This document shows, piece by piece, positions 58,701-64,000 of a stretch of 64,000 nt of DNA. The position numbers and the translations under genes are program-made. Within the stretch, counting starts at the first letter, position 1. Each line of letters starts with the position of its first letter. This stretch comes from Talpa occidentalis (lineage: Eukaryota > Chordata > Mammalia > Eulipotyphla > Talpidae): positions 95,257,483-95,321,482 of the forward strand of contig NW_023605083.1 in assembly GCF_014898055.3 (NCBI RefSeq), in the 5' to 3' direction. The notes below the pieces were generated by a model that did no database searches, was not told the origin of the DNA, and saw only the letters and a list, made by a program, of their open reading frames with translations.

Positions 58701-59042
58701 TGTTATGAATAGAATTGTGTCCCCCCACCAAGCCCCAATTCATTTGTTGAAACCTTAACACTTAATATGATGGTATTTAGAGTAATTAGGTTCAAATGAG
58801 GACAAAGGATGACATGTCATGATGAGGTTAATGTTCTTATCAGAAAAGATCAAGGAAACTCTCTCCCTGCCAAACAAGGACACAGTGAGAAAGTGACCAT
58901 CAATCAGTCAAGAAGAGACCTCCCACCAGAACCCAACCATACCAGTACCCCAGTCTTGGATTTTTAGTCTCTAGGACTGTGAGGAAAGAAGCTGTTGTTT
59001 AAACACCCCAGTCTATGGTACTCTATTCTGGCAGATAAGACA
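58701..59042 (+). mobile_element. MaLR-type LTR (MST/MLT1-like)
   Basis: tgttatgaatagaattgtgt start, then acacttaatatgatggtatt, taattaggttcaaatgagga, gacacagtgagaaagtgacc, agagacctcccaccagaacc, tctaggactgtgaggaaag and cccagtctatggtactct, ending gataagaca. The order is that of MST/MLT1 LTRs. TG...CA ends; no internal sequence follows. Confidence 0.85.
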
Positions 59043-61735
59043 CATAAGTGAACGTCTACTTCACATCTCCAAAATCTCTCTTAAATTTCTTACATCTTTA
59101 CTTTTACTATTGCCCAGATTTTTATCTTTCCTAGACACTTGCAAATACCTTGACTCCAATCAGATCACAACACAGCAGTCAGAACAACCATTATACACCA
59201 TTAATCTGAAATTGTTTACCCCATGCCAGAATCACTTCAAAAATCTCCTTTTATTCATAGTGGGAAAAATATTATTTGTCCCAATTAAATCATCAAATAT
59301 CTGGATGAAAATTCCGGAATGAGACTCTGTATTTATGCTTTAAAAATGATTAAATGCATTGAAAAATGGAATACAGTTCATCTTTATATCAACATAGTTT
59401 CATATTAGGTCTGAGTTGAGAAAATGTCAAAGTTTAAACATATCATTGATCAAAGGTACAGTAGGTGAGTTTTAGCCTTAGTTGCACTGACTTCTAGGGT
59501 TCAGGTATGTTGGAACATTCCCCTATGGGTCAACCAGATGTCACTTTTGTCTGAGGAAAGGAAAAGCCCTATAAGTGAAACTAATCCAAGGAAAAGAGAA
59601 ACCAGGGGAAAAGGCTCCTTTGAGTAAATTATTTTAAATGCTCAAATCATTACAGCAGTGGGGCCATTCTGAGTTTAGTAGAAGTTCTATCACTCAGCCA
59701 AGCCAAGTATGCCATTAGTCCCATGTCTGAATTCCTTATTGAAGAGGGAATAATAAATTAAAACACAATGAGCCCATCCAATAAAACCTTTTGTGAGAAT
59801 GGGGAACAGTTAGATGAGGTCCCTTCCAACAGAGTATAATATATAGGAGAGAAAGACCTTCCATTCTACCCTGGGAAGTGCTGTCACATCAAAGAGGGAG
59901 CAAGTGTTTTGTTTGTTTGTTTGTTTTTTCAGATGCTTGTGCATGGTAGAATGACTACAGCTGTGCTTTCCAGAAATGGTGACATTCAGCAGATGATGGG
60001 AAAAAGACAATGGAACCATTGAAAGACAGAAGTTCCTGGTAGCAAGGCAGGCAAAGAGATGGGGCTAGGAAGGAGTATAGGAAGAAAAGGCAAGCTCCAG
60101 GTGGTAATTAATAAGGCAGGTAACTTACGTATGAAAACATGCAAGAGACATTACCATAACATCCTTGGGGTGGATTTTGTATCTGAAGTTTGAGTGAATA
60201 AAAATGACAGAAGGAAAAAGGAACTGAATATGAGTTAGGGAATAACCTTTACTTCTAATCAGGTTACTGAAAGAGTAGTATCCATCATATGGGAAGATCA
60301 CAGGGAGGGATCCAAATGGCAGACACAGAATACTGCAAAATTCCTGCTTTCCCTTTAAAAATGAAATACTTCCTTTGAACATCAATTAATGTACAGTGTT
60401 TTAATTTATTAAAAAATCCTATACTGATTGTCAATTTTAAAAATAAGATAGCTGATAACTGAATCCAGAAAACTGGAACCTCCAATTGGGGTGAGGAGTG
60501 AGGGAAATGTGTAAAATCAAAAGAATGGACCAGAGGAGATGTTTTATGTTCAAGGAAAGCAAGGAGAATCTGAGTTTCCGGGAAGAAGCATGGAAGAAAA
60601 GCCCACAAAGAAAACAGAGAGAAGGACTGTGTCTGTTCTGTAATTTTAACCAGGATAATGGTGGCAACCAATGTGGAACAGACTGCCTCCTTCTCCTTGC
60701 AAGAAAGAGCTTTACAGCTACTTCCAATATAACTTGGTGGCCTAAATATTCTACAAAGTATTAGTATAATTGAACCCTGTTCAACATCCTGAAGAACTTT
60801 CATTCACATAATAAAAATTCAAGTTGCAATATGGATGATATGACAACTCAGGAAAACCCATTGGATCAGAGAACCTAGACATCTTTTGGGCAGAGGATAA
60901 TCTTTAAAAAATTAATCAGGGATTTGGTGATGTACAAATTCAACTGAAGTGACAGATTTATGTGTCTTATAATGTTTCTGGTTTTGAGATGTAACATGAA
61001 ATGCCAGACAGTGAGTGTTTGGAGACCACCAGCATTGTAGGCTGCTCTATAGGGCTGCCACATTATTTACATTAAATCCATTTTTTGCACATTGAGCAGT
61101 TTCATTTTCAAAGTGGAGACCAGGGTCCTTGATTTCTAAACTAGAACAGTATGCTGACCTTAAAGACATTTGCTTCCCCAACACCCGGCTGTCCTGATTC
61201 CATGGTTGAATTTGGGCAGCAGACTCACCACACACTGTTTGCTTGCAGTTGTTTGACTTTGTTTTATTTACAAATCATAAGCACAGTTGGGCCTCTGAAC
61301 ACATCTCTCACTAAGGCTCTTGCCAGCCCAGAGCAGATGGAGACATAAATCAGGTCCCAACTCTTTCTCTGTACACTGTCACACCACATGGTTTGGTGCC
61401 TCAGGTCCCTTTGTAGCCTGCGTGTAGTTGTTCTCTCCCAGGTGTGCACAGAAAGACCAACAGCCTCTACTTTGGGTCTAAAAGTGGAGCAACTCAAGGC
61501 CATGGAAGAATTTATGTCAGATGTGGCTTTTCTGCCTTTTAGTTTCTTGCTTATTCCTGGAATATGAGGTAAAATAGAGCAATAAAATGCATCTTATTTT
61601 TTGGTCATTCCCAATTTTACCACTAGACATTTGTATTTGTCTTTCTTGGGTGGTTTAAGTATTTTTCTCTTAGTAGATACACAAGCACTTAAATGGTGGC
61701 TTCTCCCCTCCCCATTAGCTTTATGTTTTTCTTTT
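59043..61735. other. No gene recognised
   Basis: Unassigned. A minus-strand open frame of 172 codons (60285-60803) has hydrophobic stretches but no domain I recognise, and overlaps another frame on the same strand. A (TTTG)n tract is near 59910. Confidence 0.35.
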
Positions 61736-61739
61736 AAAA

Positions 61740-62085
61740 TCATCTTCATCAAGTTATCATTTACATACATAAAGTACACCCATTTACAGTTTGATCAGTT
61801 TTAACAAATGTATATACCCACAGAGCCACCACCACAATGAAGACATAGGACATTTCCATCACCCCAGAAAATTCACTGTATCCCTTTGGACAACAATTAA
61901 TCTCTTTTTTGTCACTAGAAAGTAGGTTTATCTTTGCTAGAGTAATCTATAAATGGAATCATATAGTGTATACTCATCGTGTTGGGTTTCTTTCACTGAA
62001 TATAGTGGTTTTCAGATTCACCCATGTTTTTGAATTCATCACTATTTCCTTTTATTTCTAATTATTATTCCATTGGATGAATGGA
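61740..62085 (-). mobile_element. Old L1 3' fragment
   Basis: gatcagttttaacaaatgta, tacccacagagccaccacca, ataaatggaatcatatagtg and tcagattcacccatgttttt are reversed L1M 3' motifs. Confidence 0.8.
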
Positions 62086-63410
62086 GTAGTTTCCCCTACC
62101 CTCAGGAGATACTCTTCAAGAAATCCAGTGACCCTGAAACTGCAGGTAGTACTTTCTACCTTTGAGAATGATGCTGATTATGTTTTCAGACACTAATTTT
62201 GCATTTAACAAAATAAGCACTCATTCCTGAATTAACAGGAGTGCATGTCAAATCTTATCAAACATTTTGTGGCACCTAATTTAGAAATCATTTTCTTCTT
62301 TGCCCTAGTAATATTAATGGATGTCCTACAACTGATATCTTAATTATGTTTCTAATGTTGAACCATATAATTCCTAGAATGAACATCATTTTATTAGAGG
62401 GCATTTTTCCCCTATTAATTTGCTGGAACCTAAATTCCACTATTTAATTTTTTATTTTTATATCAATATTCATATGAGTGAGACTGCTCTTTGCTTTTCT
62501 CTTTTGTGCTATATTTTTTAGGTTTTAAAATTAATACAGTTCTGGATTTAAGAAACATTAAAATACTTTCACATACATGTATAGTTGAAAGCATTCAATA
62601 AAATTATTATTGTTCTATAAAGGTTTCCTAGAATATAACTATAACATTGTCTAACTATATAAAACTAGAGTGTTCTTAAAATGTAATCATAGAAAAAAAT
62701 TATTTTTTTGACTGGACTTGCCAGGGGACCATCAACATAATTCATCTTTTTAAAAGAATCAAACTTTGGCTTTGCTAACTATTTTTTACTTGTTTTCCAT
62801 TTCATCAATTTATTCTTTTAGTTCTATTATTTTATTCCTTCTGCTCATTTTGGGCTTAATTTTCCTCTACCTTTTCTGGTTTCTCAAGGTGAGCGATAAG
62901 ATAATTGATTTTAAATTTTTCTTCTTTTCTAACAGAATCCCACAAAAGTAATATTATCATTCTCATTCATTCAAAATATTTCCTGATTTGTTTAATGCAT
63001 GGATTATTTAGAAGTATTTATTTAGTTTCCAGATATTATGAGATTTTCCATAAGTTGTTCCTTTATTGATTCCTAAATTGATTCTATTGTAATCAGGGAA
63101 TATACTTAATCTTTCTAAATGGATGACTACTTACTTTATAGTCCAGTATATGTGGTCTATCTTGGGAAATGTTCTATCATGTACTATGAGAATGAATATT
63201 TTTTCTGTTGGTAGAGTTACAAATATCAGTTAAGTGAATTTTCATAGACTATTCTTATCTGTGTTCTTATATTTGTTGAATATTCTTATTTTAGTTACTG
63301 GAAAAGAATGTTAAACTCTCCAACTGTAATCGTGGGGTTTTCTAGTTCCTCTTTTGGTTTCATGTGTCATTTTTTTTTCAAGCAATTTTTTAGGTGCATA
63401 AACATCTAGA
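62086..63410 (-). mobile_element. Old L1 ORF2 relic
   Basis: Reversed ORF2 motifs: aatcaaactttggctttgct, atcagggaatatactta, gtccagtatatgtggtctat, gttaaactctccaactgtaa. Frames are broken. Confidence 0.75.
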
Positions 63411-64000
63411 ACTCATTGACAAGGATCAAAAGAAAAACAAATTTGTGTTTCTGCATGAAAAGAAATCATGAGCAATATCAGTCCACTCTTAAATATCAAA
63501 TGATAGCAATAATTACTTATGACATAATTTAGTCTTAGCAAAACCTTCAGGGTGATTCTGTCCTGCCGTGTTTCCAAGGCTTCTGCTTAAAAAGACGTGC
63601 CTGATAAAAGTTAAAATCAACATGGATTTTGCTTCCAGATATCTGAGTTTTATATTTACATAAACAAAGAACATACAAGACTTTGGATGTATGAAGTATA
63701 ACATAAGCTAGGTAGGAGGTGAGAAATACAATAGCCAAAATATACCAAAGTTCACTCAGGTGGAGGCCCATAGGAGTATGGGTAGTTTGAATATAAAACT
63801 TGTTGAGAACTAACAGAAATTTCAACACTGCTGCAGCCAAGAAAGGTCTGTCATTGTTAATTATAATAAGCCCATTAAGTGTGTTAGGAAACAGCCTCAT
63901 TTGTAAAACATTCTGGAACCTCTGATTTTCTGGCTTATATTTTTAAGGACACATGTGCAAAGCATTTTTGTAATCTATGCCACATTTGTAATTTTGCTCA
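63411..64000. other. No feature recognised to window end
   Basis: Unassigned. A minus-strand open frame of 117 codons (63547-63900) has no recognisable domain. Confidence 0.35.

Noticed and set aside
60285..60803. 172-codon minus-strand open frame with hydrophobic segments
   Set aside because: No recognisable domain, overlaps another frame on the same strand, and no promoter, splice or homology evidence.
1..64000. A new multi-gene biological system
   Set aside because: Nothing beyond retroelements, relics and one broken gene fragment could be supported from the sequence.

Overview
This is ordinary mammalian nuclear DNA with no prokaryotic or organellar content. It shows split exons with GT/AG splice sites, L1 elements of several ages, L2, MIR, MER5-like and MaLR relics, and many copies of a tRNA-derived SINE. 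The SINE has pol III A and B boxes and a tail of TAAA units followed by TCTTT, the layout of the mammalian 'T+' SINE class. The SINE and the young L1 3' ends suggest a laurasiatherian. From memory they fit a rhinolophoid bat (a Rhin-1-like SINE) best, but I could not check this. Two runs of exactly 100 N (6653-6752 and 46455-46554) are assembly gaps.

Layout. 1-2900: L1 relics, one interrupted by a SINE. 2955-5811: three consecutive exons of a gene I recognise as CFAP52 (WDR16), a WD40 protein of motile cilia and sperm flagella. The first two exons are intact with canonical splice sites; the third carries several frame-breaking indels, and I found none of the remaining CFAP52 exons in the following 58 kb. 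I therefore treat the locus as a probable pseudogene or partial duplicate. 7500-10200 and 24400-25005 hold LTR-like elements: one family in three copies plus an unrelated solo LTR. 11100-13300: old L1 plus an AT microsatellite. 20536-21467: a young L1 with a textbook 5' inversion and 13-bp target duplications. 27396-27459: a 36-nt fragment of U2 snRNA between 16-bp duplications. 36000-38000: an L2 split by an LTR. 46260-48800: a 5'-truncated, frameshifted L1 ORF2 followed by the 3' end of a second L1 subfamily. 50000-53000 and 61700-63400: old L1. 58701-59042: a MaLR LTR.

The window is therefore gene-poor. Apart from the CFAP52 exons I recognise no host protein-coding sequence, and most open frames lie inside repeats or are unsupported. 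I found no undescribed biological system. The most informative items are the broken CFAP52 exon, the tailless U2 retropseudogene, the twin-primed L1, the fold-back LTR copy, and the two SINE and two L1 subfamilies visible side by side.
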